DNA of 64,000 nucleotides, from assembly GCF_026020075.1 (NCBI RefSeq), contig NZ_CP102772.1, forward strand, positions 310,001 through 374,000. Direction: 5' to 3'. Below, piece after piece: positions 35,789 to 48,839 of this stretch. The notes below the pieces were generated by a model, which was not told the origin of the DNA, did no database searches, and saw only the letters and a program-made list of their open reading frames with translations. Positions within the stretch are counted from its first letter, which is position 1. The number at the start of each line of letters is the position of its first letter. This DNA comes from Bosea sp. NBC_00550 (GTDB lineage Bacteria; Pseudomonadota; Alphaproteobacteria; Rhizobiales; Beijerinckiaceae). Position numbers and translations under genes: made by a program.

Positions 35789-37181
35789 CGCCACCCTCGA
35801 GCTTGAGGGCACTGATCTGCGCGCCAAACAGCGCCTCGTCCTCCAGGCAGCGGAGGTCGAAGACGAGGGCGCCCTGCGCGATCCGGCCGATGACCGGCAC
35901 CGGCACGGCCCGAAAGCCGGCTGCCAGTTTCTCGACGGCGGAGCCTGCAGCCTTGCCGGCCGGACGGATCGCGAACCCGGCGCTGGGTAAAGTCTCCAGC
36001 GGCAGCGCGCCGGAGCCGATCTGGCTGGCGCAATCGATGATGTCGACAACCCAGCCTGAGCCGAGCCCGCCCGCGAGCTGCGGTTGCAGCCGTTCCGCCA
36101 ACGCACGCAGATCCGCAGCTTTTCGCGTGAACAGTCTCAGCGTCGGCAGCAGCTCCGCCAGCCTGTCGGGATTCCGATAGAGCCTGAGCGTCGCCTCCAG
36201 AGCCGCGAGCCGGAGCTTGTCGAGTCGCAGCGCCCGCTTCAGCGGGTTCTTCGCCAGTTTGGCGATGAGGTCCTTGCGGCCGGCGACGATGCCGGCCTGC
36301 GGTCCGCCGAGCAGCTTGTCGCCGGAGAAGGTCACGAGATCGGCGCCGCCCTTCAGCGCATCCTGCACGGTCTTCTCGCGGCGCAGGCCCCAGCGGGACA
36401 GGTCGATCAGCGTGCCGGAACCGAGATCGTCGACGAAGGGCAGGCCATGCTGGCGCGCGAGCTTGGCGAGTTCGGCGGGCTCGACTTCGGCCGTGAAGCC
36501 CTGCACCACATAGTTGGAGGTGTGGACTTTCATCAGCAGCCCGGTCTGCGGGCCGATGGCCTCGGCATAGTCCCTGGGATGCGTGCGGTTGGTCGTGCCG
36601 ACCTCGCGCAGGACGGCGCCCGCGCGGGCCATGATATCGGGCATGCGGAAGGCGCCGCCGATCTCGATCAGCTCGCCGCGCGAGACGATGGCCTCGCGCT
36701 CGCGGGCGAGCGTGTTCAGCACCAGCAGCACGGCCGAGGCGTTGTTGTTGACGAGGATCGCGTCCTCCGCGCCGGTCAGTTCCTGGATGAGACCGCGCAC
36801 ATGCGCGTCGCGCTCGCCGCGCTGTCCGGCCTCGATCTCGTATTCGAGGTTCGTTGGCGCGCGCATCGCGGCGACGACAGCCTCGATCGCCTCCTCCGCC
36901 AGCAGCGCGCGGCCGAGATTGGTGTGCAGCACCGTGCCGGTCAGGTTGATGACCGGGCGTTGCGAGGGCCGACCGCGCTCTTCCAGAAAGTCCAGCGCCA
37001 TGCGGCCGATCTGCTCGACAGATCCCCCAATCGGCTGGCCACCGGCACGCAGCCGGTCCAGCACCTGCCGCACGGCATCGGTTGCGGACATCCGCCCATG
37101 GTTTGCGATGGCGAGCTCGCCGCCGGCGCTGCGCAGCACGGTGTCGACAGATGGCGGGCGGAAACGTTCGGGTTTGTTCAT
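35775..37181 (-). CDS. selA: L-seryl-tRNA(Sec) selenium transferase
   Basis: SelA is a PLP enzyme that converts Ser-tRNA-Sec to Sec-tRNA-Sec using selenophosphate. The 468-residue length is typical. INLTGTVLHTNLGRALL, NNNASAVLLVLN and the PLP-lysine segment TFSGDKLLGGPQAG (Lys289) are family signatures. A GGAGGGAG ribosome site precedes the ATG. It heads a run selA, Sel1-repeat gene, selB, selC, two unknown genes. Confidence 0.97.
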   Translation of the reverse strand: MNKPERFRPPSVDTVLRSAGGELAIANHGRMSATDAVRQVLDRLRAGGQPIGGSVEQIGRMALDFLEERGRPSQRPVINLTGTVLHTNLGRALLAEEAIEAVVAAMRAPTNLEYEIEAGQRGERDAHVRGLIQELTGAEDAILVNNNASAVLLVLNTLAREREAIVSRGELIEIGGAFRMPDIMARAGAVLREVGTTNRTHPRDYAEAIGPQTGLLMKVHTSNYVVQGFTAEVEPAELAKLARQHGLPFVDDLGSGTLIDLSRWGLRREKTVQDALKGGADLVTFSGDKLLGGPQAGIVAGRKDLIAKLAKNPLKRALRLDKLRLAALEATLRLYRNPDRLAELLPTLRLFTRKAADLRALAERLQPQLAGGLGSGWVVDIIDCASQIGSGALPLETLPSAGFAIRPAGKAAGSAVEKLAAGFRAVPVPVIGRIAQGALVFDLRCLEDEALFGAQISALKLEGGDGLA

Positions 37182-37237
37182 CAGGCTCCCTCCGGGAGAC
37201 GCTTGATTACTCTGCTCGTCTTGCGATGAAACACGAC

Positions 37238-37328
37238 CGTCATCCCGGGCTTGCCCCGGGATCCATCGAAGGGCTGCGGAGCCCGACGATGGATCCCGGA
37301 TCTCCGCTTTGCTCCGTCCGGGATGACG
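37238..37328. repeat. Palindromic extragenic repeat, copy 3
   Basis: The block begins CGTCATCCCGGGC and ends TCCGGGATGACG, with an internal GGGATCCATC/GATGGATCCC palindrome. It separates fdhE from selA. Confidence 0.75.
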
Positions 37329-37355
37329 GCAGTGGTTCCACGGCAGACCAACAAA

Positions 37356-38276
37356 TCAGTATCCCAGCAGGAACGGGTTCACCCCTGCGCGTCGCCAGCC
37401 GGCCTCGGTCACCAGCAGGTCGAGCCCGAGGCTCGCGACATCGTCCGCCACCGGTTCCAGCTCCATATCCTTGCGCTGCTCGAGGATCTTCACATAGGTC
37501 CGGCACTCGTCGCAGGTTTCAGCCTTGATCGTGTCGGCAATGCCCTCGATCGCTTGATAGGCGATGCCCTTGGTTGATCCGCATGAGACGCATTTCACCC
37601 GGACATGGTTCCATTGCGCAGCGCAGAGCGAGCACTGGACGTAGCGCACGCCCTCGATATTGGCGTCGCCGACCACCGTGCTGGTGACGGGCGGTCCGCC
37701 GCAGCACGGACAGACCCCGTGCGCGACCGGCTGCGGCAGCAGCGGATTGAGCTGCGCCGCGCGCCGGGCGGCAACGACCTGAAGAGCTGCGGCGGCGAAG
37801 ATATGCTCGGCCACCGTCTCGACTGGCACGGCGTCCGCCAGCACCGCGGCGAACATCGCCTGACGCTCTTCACCGGTCGCATTACGGGCACGTTCGAGCG
37901 CGGCGCGGGCCAGGTCCGGCATCGCCACATCGGCAAGCAGGGTGGTAAGTCGTGCCAAGCTCTCCGAGGCGGCCGGTTCGTCGGCGAGCCCCTCGCGCGG
38001 CAGGATCGGCATGGCGTGGCCGGCGCGCTGGCGCATCTCGGTCAGGGGCGGCAGGGCAGGGGACGGGAGTTCATGCACCACCCTGTCCTGCATCTTCGAC
38101 AGTTCGGCGAGGAAGGCGAGGTAAGCTTCGAGCTGGTGCCCTGGCGCCAGCGCCGCGAAGCGCATGGCTCTCAGGCCGAACAGGGTTTCGGGCTTCGGCA
38201 ATCTGACGAAGGGAGGCTTGTCGCGCTCGGCGATGCCGACATTTTCGAGGGCATCGAAGCCCGGAACATTGCTCAT
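37356..38276 (-). CDS. fdhE: Formate dehydrogenase accessory protein FdhE
   Basis: FdhE is needed to assemble respiratory formate dehydrogenase in the cytoplasm. The 306-residue form from ATG 38276 has the rubredoxin-like metal-binding Cys pairs CPCCGGPP, CSLCAAQW, CVSCGS and CDECRTY. The ending LGLDLLVTEAGWRR is also a family feature. An AGAGG site lies 8 bases before this ATG; a 7-codon longer start is less likely. It follows the fdo structural genes directly. Confidence 0.94.
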   Translation of the reverse strand: MSNVPGFDALENVGIAERDKPPFVRLPKPETLFGLRAMRFAALAPGHQLEAYLAFLAELSKMQDRVVHELPSPALPPLTEMRQRAGHAMPILPREGLADEPAASESLARLTTLLADVAMPDLARAALERARNATGEERQAMFAAVLADAVPVETVAEHIFAAAALQVVAARRAAQLNPLLPQPVAHGVCPCCGGPPVTSTVVGDANIEGVRYVQCSLCAAQWNHVRVKCVSCGSTKGIAYQAIEGIADTIKAETCDECRTYVKILEQRKDMELEPVADDVASLGLDLLVTEAGWRRAGVNPFLLGY

Positions 38277-38341
38277 CCTGGTCCTCTCGAACCGCACGGG
38301 TCACGGGAGGCGGAGCGGCCTGAGCCGCGCCGCAACGGGTC

Positions 38342-39037
38342 TTATTCGGCCGCGCCGGGGCTGTGGCGGCGCGGCGGCACCTGTCGCTCGTCGATCACGC
38401 CTTCGCGCGCTTCCTTGCGCAGCCAGAGCCTGTGGTGGCGGAAGGCCCAGCCGCCCGTCACCTTGCCTTCGGTCATCGCGTTCATGGTGCCGCGCACATA
38501 GAAGCCGGCATAGATATGGACGATGACGACCAGCAGCATCGCGATCGCCGCCAGCGCATGCAGAATATGGCCGAAGCGCTGCTGCTCGATGGTGAAGGTC
38601 GCGCCGAAATATTCGTACCAGATCATGATACCCGTCCCGAACAGGACGAGGATCAGGAGCGTCATCAGCCAGAAGACGATCTTCTGTGCGCCGTTGTACT
38701 TGCCGATTTCCGGCAGGTTCTCCTCATGACCGGACATCACGTCGCCGATATGGCGCATCCACTGCGTGTCGACCTTCGTCCAGAAATTGTATCTGACCAT
38801 CTGGACGAAGAGGATGGCGAAGCTGGCGAGCAGCACGACGCCGATCCAGGGATGCAGCGCCCGCGTGTTGGAGCCGCCGCCGAAGAAGCTCGACAGGAAG
38901 AACAGCGAGGGGTGGAACAGGGCGGCCCCGCTGACCGCGAGCAGGATCAGCGAGATCGCTGTGACCCAATGGTTGACGCGCACGCGGCCGGGATAGCGGT
39001 CGACTGTCGTGCTCTCCTCTTCACGCCTCACGACCAC
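38342..39037 (-). CDS. fdoI: Formate dehydrogenase cytochrome b556 (gamma) subunit
   Basis: This 231-residue membrane subunit passes electrons from the beta subunit to quinone. It has four hydrophobic helices (about 23-45, 57-80, 114-135, 150-171). Histidines that probably ligand heme b lie in RVNHWVTA and in [23 protein letters not shown]. The start overlaps the end of the beta-subunit gene by 17 bases. Confidence 0.94.
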   Translation of the reverse strand: MVVRREEESTTVDRYPGRVRVNHWVTAISLILLAVSGAALFHPSLFFLSSFFGGGSNTRALHPWIGVVLLASFAILFVQMVRYNFWTKVDTQWMRHIGDVMSGHEENLPEIGKYNGAQKIVFWLMTLLILVLFGTGIMIWYEYFGATFTIEQQRFGHILHALAAIAMLLVVIVHIYAGFYVRGTMNAMTEGKVTGGWAFRHHRLWLRKEAREGVIDERQVPPRRHSPGAAE

Positions 39038-39941
39038 GGGCGGCCTCCTCGTCGATCAGATGCTCGGCCTCTCGATCCTCCGCGCGGCTGACATCGTTCC
39101 GTCGTGCCACGATGCCATGGACGAAGGCGAAGGTGGCGGCAAAGCCGATGGCTGCCATGCCGGCATATTTGGTCAGCCCCTTCCAGAGCTCGACGACCTG
39201 GCTGATCCGCGGGTTCTGCGGCAGGTTGGCGTAGAGCTGCGGCTTGTCGGCATGGTGCAGCACATACATCACATGCGTGCCGCCGACGCCCGGAGGGTCG
39301 TAGATGCCGGCATTCTTGAAGCCGCGGGACTTCAGATCCGTCAATCGCGTCTGCGCATAGTCCAGCATCGCCTGCTTGGTGCCGAAGACGATCGCGCCGG
39401 TGGGGCAGGCCTTGGCGCAGGCCGGCGCCTGGCCGACGGAGACCCTGTCCGAACAGAGCGTGCACTTGTAGGCCTTGTGGTCGGTCTGGCTGATGCGCGG
39501 GATGTTGAACGGGCAGCCCTTCACGCAGTAGCCGCAGCCGATGCAGTTCTCCGAGACGAAGTCGACGATGCCGTTGTTGTACTGCACGATCGCGCCGGGA
39601 GAGGGGCAGGCCTTGAGGCAGCCGGGGTCGGCGCAGTGCATGCAGCCGTCCTTGCGGATCAGCCATTCGAGATTGCCGCTCTCCGGGTTCTCCCATTCGG
39701 TGAACCGCATCAGCGTCCAGGTGTTCGGCGTCAGGTCATGCGGATTGTCGTAGACGCCGCGGTTGTAGCCGACCTCTTCGCGCAGATTGTTCCACTCGAG
39801 GCAGGCCGCCTGGCATGCTTTGCAGCCGATGCATTTCGAGACATCGATGAGCTTCGCCACCTCGAAATCGTGGCGGACATCCGGCGGCCTGAAGGTGGTC
39901 GCCGAGATGCGGGCGAAGTCCTGACTTTGCAATCCTGCCAT
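39021..39941 (-). CDS. fdoH: Formate dehydrogenase iron-sulfur (beta) subunit
   Basis: The 306-residue subunit carries four [4Fe-4S] binding Cys groups: [42 protein letters not shown], and CTLCSDRV with CAKACPTG. A single membrane anchor ([20 protein letters not shown]) lies near the C-terminus, as in FdnH/FdoH. It is 10 bases downstream of the alpha-subunit gene and overlaps the gamma gene. Confidence 0.96.
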   Translation of the reverse strand: MAGLQSQDFARISATTFRPPDVRHDFEVAKLIDVSKCIGCKACQAACLEWNNLREEVGYNRGVYDNPHDLTPNTWTLMRFTEWENPESGNLEWLIRKDGCMHCADPGCLKACPSPGAIVQYNNGIVDFVSENCIGCGYCVKGCPFNIPRISQTDHKAYKCTLCSDRVSVGQAPACAKACPTGAIVFGTKQAMLDYAQTRLTDLKSRGFKNAGIYDPPGVGGTHVMYVLHHADKPQLYANLPQNPRISQVVELWKGLTKYAGMAAIGFAATFAFVHGIVARRNDVSRAEDREAEHLIDEEAARGREA

Positions 39942-39951
39942 CGGACCCTCC

Positions 39952-42900
39952 CTAGCTCACGGCCGGCCCGTTGGACGGCTCGACATTCACCAGGAACGCC
40001 TTGAACTCGGGCGTCTCGATGTTGGCGTCGCCGACGAACGGGGTGAGGCTGTTGGGGCCGAAGCCCTTTCTCGCCGCACCGGTGAAGCCCCAGTGGAGCG
40101 GGATGCCGACGACATGCACGGTCTTGCCGTCGCAGATCAGCGGCTTGATGCGCTTGGTCACCACGGCCTTGGCGTAGACCTCGCCGCGCGCCGACGAGAC
40201 CTTCACCCAGCCGCCGACCTTGATGTTCTTCTCCGCTGCCAGCTGTTCGCTGATCTCGACAAAGAACTCCGGCTGCAGCACCGCATTGACCCAGACATGC
40301 TTCGTCCAGAAGTGAAAGTGCTCGGTCAGCCGGTAGGAGGTCGCCGCATAGGGGAACTTGTCCGAGGTCCCGAGCGCGGCGAGGTCGTCCTTGAAGATGC
40401 GCGCGGCGGGATTGCCGCGGATCTTCGGGGCGAGCACGTTGGCGATCGGGCTTTCGAACGGCTCGTAATGGGCCGGGAAGGGGCCGTCCTTCATCATGCC
40501 GCGCGAGAACAGGCGGGCCGTTCCCTCCGGGTTCATGATGAACGGGCCGACATCCCGCGGCTTGGCGGTCGGCGCGATGTCCGGCACGTCGTAGCCGGTC
40601 CAGGCCGTGCCGTTCCATTCGATCAGCTTGCGCGTGGGATCCCAGGCCTTGCCGTCGATATCGGCCGAGGCGCGATTGTAGAGGATGCGCCGGTTGGCCG
40701 GCCAGGCGAAGGCCCAGTTCGAATAGGCGCCGGTATTGCCGGGGTCGCTGGTGTCGCGCCGGGCCATCATGTTGCCCCGCTCGGTCCAGCTGCCGGAATA
40801 GATCCAGCAGCCGCAGGCCGTCGAGCCGTCGTCGCGGAGCTGGCCGAAGGTGTCGAGCAGCTTGCCCTTCTCCAGCACGACCTTGGTCGGATCGACCGGG
40901 TCGGTGACGGTCGAGACGACGTAGCCGTTCATCTCCTTGGCCATCTCGTCGGGCTGCGGGTCCTGCGGATCGCGATAGGGCCAGTGCAGGTTGAGGATCG
41001 GGTCGGGGAAGGCCCCGCCCTCCTTCTGGTAGAGCGCGCGCAGGCGCATATGGATCTGCGCCATGATCCAGGTGTCGGGCTTGGCTTCGCCCGGAGGTTC
41101 CTGCCCCGGCCAGTGCCATTGCAGCCAGCGGCCGGAATTGACCAGCGAGCCCTCGTCCTCGGCGAAGCAGGTCGTCGGCAGCTCGAAGACCTCGGTCTGG
41201 ATCGACTCCGGCTTGACGTCGTTATGGACGCCCTCATCCTTCCAGAACCGCGATGTCTCCGTCTGCAGCGGGTCCATCACCACCAGGAACTTCAGCTTCG
41301 ACAGCGAAGCCGTGATCTTGCCCCGGTTGGGGAAGGACAGCAGCGGATTGAAGCCCTGGCAGAAATAGCCGTTCACCTTGCCCTGGTTCATCAGCTCGAA
41401 GGTGCGCAGCACGTCGTAGCCGGGCACGTCGAGCTTGGGCAGCCACTGATAGGCGAACTCGTTTTCCGGCGTCGCCGCCGGGCCCCACATCGACTTCAGG
41501 AAGCTCACCATGAACTTCTTGTAGTTCTGCCAGTAGCTCATCTGGTTGGGCCTGAGCGGCTTGAAGCCTCGCGTCGACATGTAAGTCGAAAAATCGACCT
41601 CCTTGTCGGTCCCCAGCGTGAGGTAACCCGGGACGAGATTCGACATCAGGCCGATATCGGTCAGTCCCTGGATGTTGGAGTGCCCGCGCAGGGCGTTCAT
41701 GCCGCCGCCGCGCACGCCGATATTGCCGAGCAGGAGCTGCAGCATCGCCATCGAGCGGATGTTCTGCGAGCCCTTGGAGTGCTGCGTCCAGCCGAGCGCG
41801 TACATCGACGTCATCGTCTTGTCGCGCGCGGAGCATTCCGCGATCATCTTGCAGATCGCCAGGAACTTGTCCTTTGGCGTGCCGCAGATGCGTTCCACCA
41901 TCTCCGGCGTATACACCGAGATGTGCTTCTTCAGCAGCTGGTACACCGAGCGCGGGTGCTGGAGCGTCTCGTCGATCTGGACATAGCCGTCCGGCCCGAG
42001 CTCGTATTCCCAGCTCGAGCGATCATAGTCGCGCTTGGCCTCGTCATAGCCGGTGAACAGCCCGTCCTGATAACCGAAGCCCTCCTTCACGATATAGGGC
42101 GCGTTGGTGAAGGCGCGCACGTAATCATGCTGGATCTTGTCGTTGTCGATGCAGTACTTCATCGCCCCGAGCAGGAAGGCGATGTCGGTGCCTTGCCGGA
42201 TCGGCGCGTAGAAATCCGCGACCGAGGCCGAGCGCGTGAAGCGCGGGTCGACGACGATCAGATTGGCGCCACGCTGGGCTTTCGCCTCAGTGACCCATTT
42301 GAACCCGCACGGATGCGCCTCGGCGGCATTGCCGCCCATGATAATGACGAGGTCGGTGTTCTTGATGTCCGTCCAGGAGTTCGTCATCGCACCGCGACCG
42401 AATGTTGGGGCCAGACTGGCCACCGTCGGTCCGTGTCAAACGCGCGCCTGGTTGTCGAACGCCAGGACCCCGAGACTTCGCACGACCTTGTAGGTCAGGA
42501 AGGCCGTTTCGTTGGTTGTCGCCGACGCCGCCAGGAAACCGGTGGACAGCCAACGGTTGACGGTCACGCCGTCCTGGTTGGTGGCGATGAAGTTCTTGTC
42601 GCGGTCGTCCTTCATCAGCCGCGCGATGCGGTCGAGCGCCTCGCCCCAGCTGACCTGCCGGAATTGGCGCTCGCCGGGGCCGCGATATTGCGGGAACTTG
42701 GTGCGCGTCTCGGAATGGACGAAATCGAGGAGGGCGGAACCCTTCGGGCAGAGCGTGCCGCGATTGGTGGGGTGGTCCGGGTCGCCTTCGATATGGATGA
42801 CCGCCGGGTGGGCGTTCTTGGACTTGTCGCCCAGGCTGTACATGATCACGCCGCAGGCGACGGAGCAGTACGGACAGGTGTTTCGTGTTTCCGTGGTGCG

Positions 42901-43035
42901 CGCCAGCTTGAAGGGCCGCACGGCCTGGGCGAGTGCCTCCTCGGCACCACCAAACCCGAGCGCGGCGACGGCAGAGCCGCCCAGACCCGCACCTGCGGCT
43001 TTCAGAAACTGGCGGCGCGAGAGCTCATGCAGCAT
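39952..43035 (-). CDS. fdoG: Selenocysteine formate dehydrogenase alpha subunit
   Basis: One gene of 1027 residues spans an in-frame UGA at 42436-42438, read as Sec200 in [18 protein letters not shown]. Reading the UGA as stop would leave two unrelated-looking fragments, but the joined protein matches FdnG/FdoG throughout. The start at 43035 (GGGAGG site) gives a Tat signal [12 protein letters not shown], then a [4Fe-4S] motif [11 protein letters not shown] and CPKGSAL. The molybdopterin domains follow. It oxidises formate in the periplasm. A SECIS hairpin follows the UGA directly. Confidence 0.95.
42396..42438 (-). promoter_or_regulatory. Bacterial SECIS element
   Basis: Directly after the UGA the message can fold with a lower stem GACCGA/TCGGTC (42426-42431 with 42396-42401) and an apical stem GG-U-GGCC/GGCC-CC with a bulged U and the loop AGUCU. 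A bulged U and a GU in the loop are the SelB contacts known from E. coli fdhF and fdnG SECIS hairpins. Confidence 0.88.
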
Positions 43036-43243
43036 CTCAACCTCCCAGGCGAACAAGAACGCCTTGTTCCTGTTTAGAATAGTGAAACCCTGTCGGAAGG
43101 CCGTCAAGCTGCCGCTTCATTGGGCAAAGTGTCGCGGCGCTAGACTTTGGGAGTACGCCTCCGCCGTCGGAACAGCGCGGCTGGCGGTGCGTTCCCGTCG
43201 AGTCCTCCGTGCGAGGCGGTCGTCGCCCGATGAGGAGGCCATC

Positions 43244-44251
43244 ATGCTGAAATATCTCGCGATTCTTGGAAGCGCTTCGATAGCTGTCGCTCCGTCAGCA
43301 TGGGCTCAAGCACCCTCGGTCTCCTTCACCGAGATCAAGGACTTCAAGATCTTGGCCGGTAAGGCCGAGATCGGCACGCTGCATGACGTGATCGTGACCT
43401 CGGATGGCCGATTGGCGCAGATCATCGTCGGCCGGGGCGGGGTTCTCGGGCTGGGGCAGAAGCTGAACGTGGTCGATTTGGGCGAGGTGCCGCCGCCGCG
43501 CGACGGAGCGATCCAGCTCGGCGACAGGGAAGCTGTTCTGGAGAAGCTGCGCGAATACCATCCCGAGGCGCCGCGGCCGGCACCGCCCGGTGCGCCGCCA
43601 GTCTCAGGCGCGAATCAGCAGGCGGGGCAAACGGCGAGCAGCCTGATTCCGGTTTCACCGAGCACACCGCCTGCTTCCGGCAGGCCCGAGCAGCCGCGCC
43701 CGGATCAGCAGCCGGCGACCCGCCCGTCGCTGGATACTGCGCAGGAAGCGGAGCAAAGCCGTGCCGCCGGCAAGACATCCGAGGCTGCCGAAAAGGCTGA
43801 GACCGGTTCGGGCTCGACCGGCATGGCGCCGCAGCAGGGAACGGGTTCGGGAGCGACACCATCCAGGGCTGACCCTGCCGTGGCCGCGGCCCCGTCTCCC
43901 GCTCCAGGCGCCGGACCGTCGCTCAATCAAGAATACGGACGTGACATGACGCCGGCAGCCCAGACAAACCAGGCCGCAGCCGGCGGCGCCTCCGACCGAA
44001 GCGAAGCCGCTGCGGACCCCTCGGCGGGATCGGCATCCGGCGGTCAGCACTGGCGCATCGGCAAGATCGTCGGAGCGAAAGTGCGCGGGCAGCGGGATGG
44101 GGTGCGGGTCAAGGATATGCGTTTCGATGGCCGCAACATCGGCATGGTCGTGCTGGCTGATGGTGGGTCGACGCGAGAGGTGCCCTTCGCGACGCTGATC
44201 CTGGGCGGGACGGCGGAAGAGCCGCTGGTCGCGCTCCGCCCGCTGCCGTGA
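43244..44251 (+). CDS. Secreted PRC-barrel protein
   Basis: The 335-residue product has a signal peptide (MLKYLAILGSASIAVAPSAWAQA) behind an AGGAGG site. An N-terminal PRC-barrel-like domain follows (FKILAGKAEIGTLHDVIVTSDGRLAQIIVGRGG). Then come a long Pro/Ala/Ser-rich linker (about 110-260) and a second strand-rich domain (WRIGKIVGAKVRGQRDGV). Such proteins are common in Hyphomicrobiales periplasm and their role is unclear. It is divergent from the formate dehydrogenase genes, with 208 bases between them. Confidence 0.75.
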   Translation: MLKYLAILGSASIAVAPSAWAQAPSVSFTEIKDFKILAGKAEIGTLHDVIVTSDGRLAQIIVGRGGVLGLGQKLNVVDLGEVPPPRDGAIQLGDREAVLEKLREYHPEAPRPAPPGAPPVSGANQQAGQTASSLIPVSPSTPPASGRPEQPRPDQQPATRPSLDTAQEAEQSRAAGKTSEAAEKAETGSGSTGMAPQQGTGSGATPSRADPAVAAAPSPAPGAGPSLNQEYGRDMTPAAQTNQAAAGGASDRSEAAADPSAGSASGGQHWRIGKIVGAKVRGQRDGVRVKDMRFDGRNIGMVVLADGGSTREVPFATLILGGTAEEPLVALRPLP

Positions 44252-44270
44252 GTGCACGGCGAGCCGAGTA

Positions 44271-45317
44271 TTAGACGCCGGCGCTTTCGATCACGAGCGG
44301 CGGATCATGGGGCACGTTGACCTCCTGCGTCGGCGCGCCGCTCCACAATGACCTTAGCTGCGCCACGACATATTGGCCGAAGTGCTCATAGGGAATTCGG
44401 ATCGACGTCAGCCAGGGTGCGATCCAGCGATTGATCGCATTCCCGTCGATCCCGATCAGCGCGCAGCGTTCGGGAATGGCGACGCTGCTTTCGGCTGCCA
44501 GTCGATAGGCGCCATAGGCGATCATGTCGCTGACGCACAGCGCGCTGTCAGGCCAGCCGCCTTCCTCCACCATGTTCTTTGCGGCGGCATAGCCGATCTC
44601 GATATGCGACAGCCCGGGCGCGCTCGCCCGGCGAATCCGGTCGGCGGCAAAGCCGCGCGCCAGGAGCCTGTCGATGAAGCCGGCCGCCCGCTCTGCGGTG
44701 CTGGACGCGTTTTCGGCGGCCATCAGCACGGCCGTGCTCTCGATGCCCCGCGCCAGCAGGTAATCGGCGGCATCCGCGCCGGCGGCGCGGTTGTCGATGC
44801 CGACATAGGCCCCGCCGCCGAGCGGGTTGCGGCGCGCGACGAAGACCATCGGGTCGCCGCGCTTCAGCGCATCGGAGAGGCCCGGGCTGCGCACCGCACT
44901 GACCATGACGTAGCCCGCGACGAACTGGTCGCGCATCGCCCGCAGGTAGTCATCCTGCAGATCGGCGCGATCATGCGTGTCGCAGAGGATCATGACGAAG
45001 CCGGCATCGCGCAGTGCGGCCTCCGTCGAGACCGCGATCGCGGCCATGGCGGGGTTGTCGAGATTGGGCGCCAGCATAGCCACGACGCGGCTGGCCCGGC
45101 GCTTGAGTGCACGCCCGACCGGGTTGGGTCGATAGCCCAGCCGCGCGATCGCTTCCTCGACGCGAACGATGGTGTCGGCCGAGGCCCGGCCGCTCTTGCC
45201 GTTGACGATACGGGAAACCGTCGCGACCGAGACGCCGGTGTCGCGCGCGACGGTGGCGAGCGAAATCCCGCCTTGCCCCGGTCTTGCCTGCTGCGGTCTT
45301 GCGGCCTTCGCCGTCAT
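44271..45317 (-). CDS. LacI-family transcriptional regulator
   Basis: The 348-residue repressor has the N-terminal helix-turn-helix ISLATVARDTGVSVATVSRIVNG and the hinge helix NPVGRALKRRASRVVAML. A periplasmic-binding-like sensor domain follows. It is divergent from the sugar ABC operon. The perfect palindrome at 45412-45429 in the operon promoter is its likely operator. The effector is probably the transported sugar. The start at 45317 has a close GGGGAGG site. Confidence 0.94.
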   Translation of the reverse strand: MTAKAARPQQARPGQGGISLATVARDTGVSVATVSRIVNGKSGRASADTIVRVEEAIARLGYRPNPVGRALKRRASRVVAMLAPNLDNPAMAAIAVSTEAALRDAGFVMILCDTHDRADLQDDYLRAMRDQFVAGYVMVSAVRSPGLSDALKRGDPMVFVARRNPLGGGAYVGIDNRAAGADAADYLLARGIESTAVLMAAENASSTAERAAGFIDRLLARGFAADRIRRASAPGLSHIEIGYAAAKNMVEEGGWPDSALCVSDMIAYGAYRLAAESSVAIPERCALIGIDGNAINRWIAPWLTSIRIPYEHFGQYVVAQLRSLWSGAPTQEVNVPHDPPLVIESAGV

Positions 45318-45402
45318 TATCCTCCCCAGTCCATGCGCGCGGTGGTTTTCACTGGCAGGTGGCATCGGCCAATGAGCGCAGCAATGGTGTGCGCTTCGCC
45401 CG

Positions 45403-45431
45403 TTGACAAGCAAGGCAAACGTTTGCCTTAG
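45403..45431 (+). promoter_or_regulatory. Promoter and LacI-type operator of the sugar operon
   Basis: A perfect 18-bp palindrome (AAGGCAAACGTTTGCCTT, 45412-45429) with the central CG of LacI-family operators lies just after a TTGACA -35 box (45403-45408). It overlaps the spacer and the weak -10. Repressor binding would block RNA polymerase. Confidence 0.8.
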
Positions 45432-45484
45432 TGGTTGTCAAGACGCTCGTTGAGGCGTCGCGATCATTCAGGGATGGAACGCAG

Positions 45485-46762
<1,278 letters not shown>

Positions 46763-46767
46763 GACGG

Positions 46768-47786
46768 ATGGCCTCCGCCGATCCGAACCCGCGCCAGGGT
46801 GGCGCGGGCGCCGCCGGCATCTTTGCCGCGCCGCTCGCACTGCTGATGCGCTTCGTCGACTGGCCGATGCGCGCGCTCCAGCGCGGGATCGGCGAGCGGC
46901 GGATGGCCTATGTCTTCCTCCTTCCGAACCTCGCCTTCTTCTCGCTCTTCGTCTTCCTGCCGCTCGTCATCAACTTCATCTTCTCGGTGACGGGCGGGGC
47001 GGGGCTCTTCCCCTCCGAGCGCCCTTTCGTCGGGGCGCAGCAATACGCCTATCTCTTCGACTGCGGCTCCTTCCTCGACCCCAGCTCCTGCCGCGAGGAT
47101 CATTTCTGGCGCGGCGTCTACAACACCGCCCGCTTCACCGCCTTCCAGGTCACCGCGATGGTTCTGTTCTCGCTGCTGACGGCGGTGGTGCTGAACATGA
47201 AGATCCGGGCGCGCGGCTTCTTCCGGGCGGTCTACTTCTTTCCCGTTCTGCTCTCGCCGGTGGTGGTCGCGCTGACCTGGAAATGGATTCTGCAGCGCGA
47301 CGGGCTGCTCAACGCCGGCATCACCTCGCTCGGCGGCGAGCGCATCCTCTTCCTGGTCGATCCCAGTTGGGCGATGTTCTGGATCGTCTTCGTCTCGATC
47401 TGGGCCCATATGGGCTTCTACACGCTGATACTGCTTGCCGGCCTGCAGGCCATCCCGGCCGATCTCTACGAGGCGGCAGAGATGGATGCGACGCCGCGCT
47501 GGCGCATGTTCTGGCGCATCACCTTGCCGCTGCTCTGGCCCAACATGATCGTCGTCATCGTGCTGGCGCTGATCCGCGGCGTGCAGACCTTCGACGAGGT
47601 CTTCGTGCTGACCGGCGGCGGGCCGGGCACCGCGACGCTGATGGTGGTGCATTACATCTACGAGACGGCCTTCGCCAATCAGGCACAGAATTTCGGCCTG
47701 GCGGCGGCGGCCTCCGTCGTGCTCGGCGTCGTGCTCTTCGCGCTGACGCTGGCCCAGCTCGCGGCAAGCCGCCGCAAGGGGGCCGC

Positions 47787-47790
<4 letters not shown>
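46768..47790 (+). CDS. Sugar ABC permease 1 (UgpA/MalF type)
   Basis: The 340-residue inner-membrane subunit has six or more spans. It has the EAA loop ADLYEAAEMDATPRWRMFWRITLPLLWP, which docks the ATPase. It starts 5 bases after the binding-protein stop and ends with an ATGA overlap onto permease 2. Confidence 0.93.

Positions 47791-48838
<1,048 letters not shown>

Positions 48839-48839
<1 letters not shown>

Noticed and set aside
40093..43077. Very long forward open frame opposite the formate dehydrogenase gene
   Set aside because: It is the antisense of fdoG and fdoH, which match known proteins; GC-rich DNA commonly leaves the opposite strand open.
39952..43107. Two separate genes or a frameshifted pseudogene of formate dehydrogenase
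   Set aside because: The break is a single in-frame UGA in the known Sec position, with a SECIS hairpin and full sel genes in the window.
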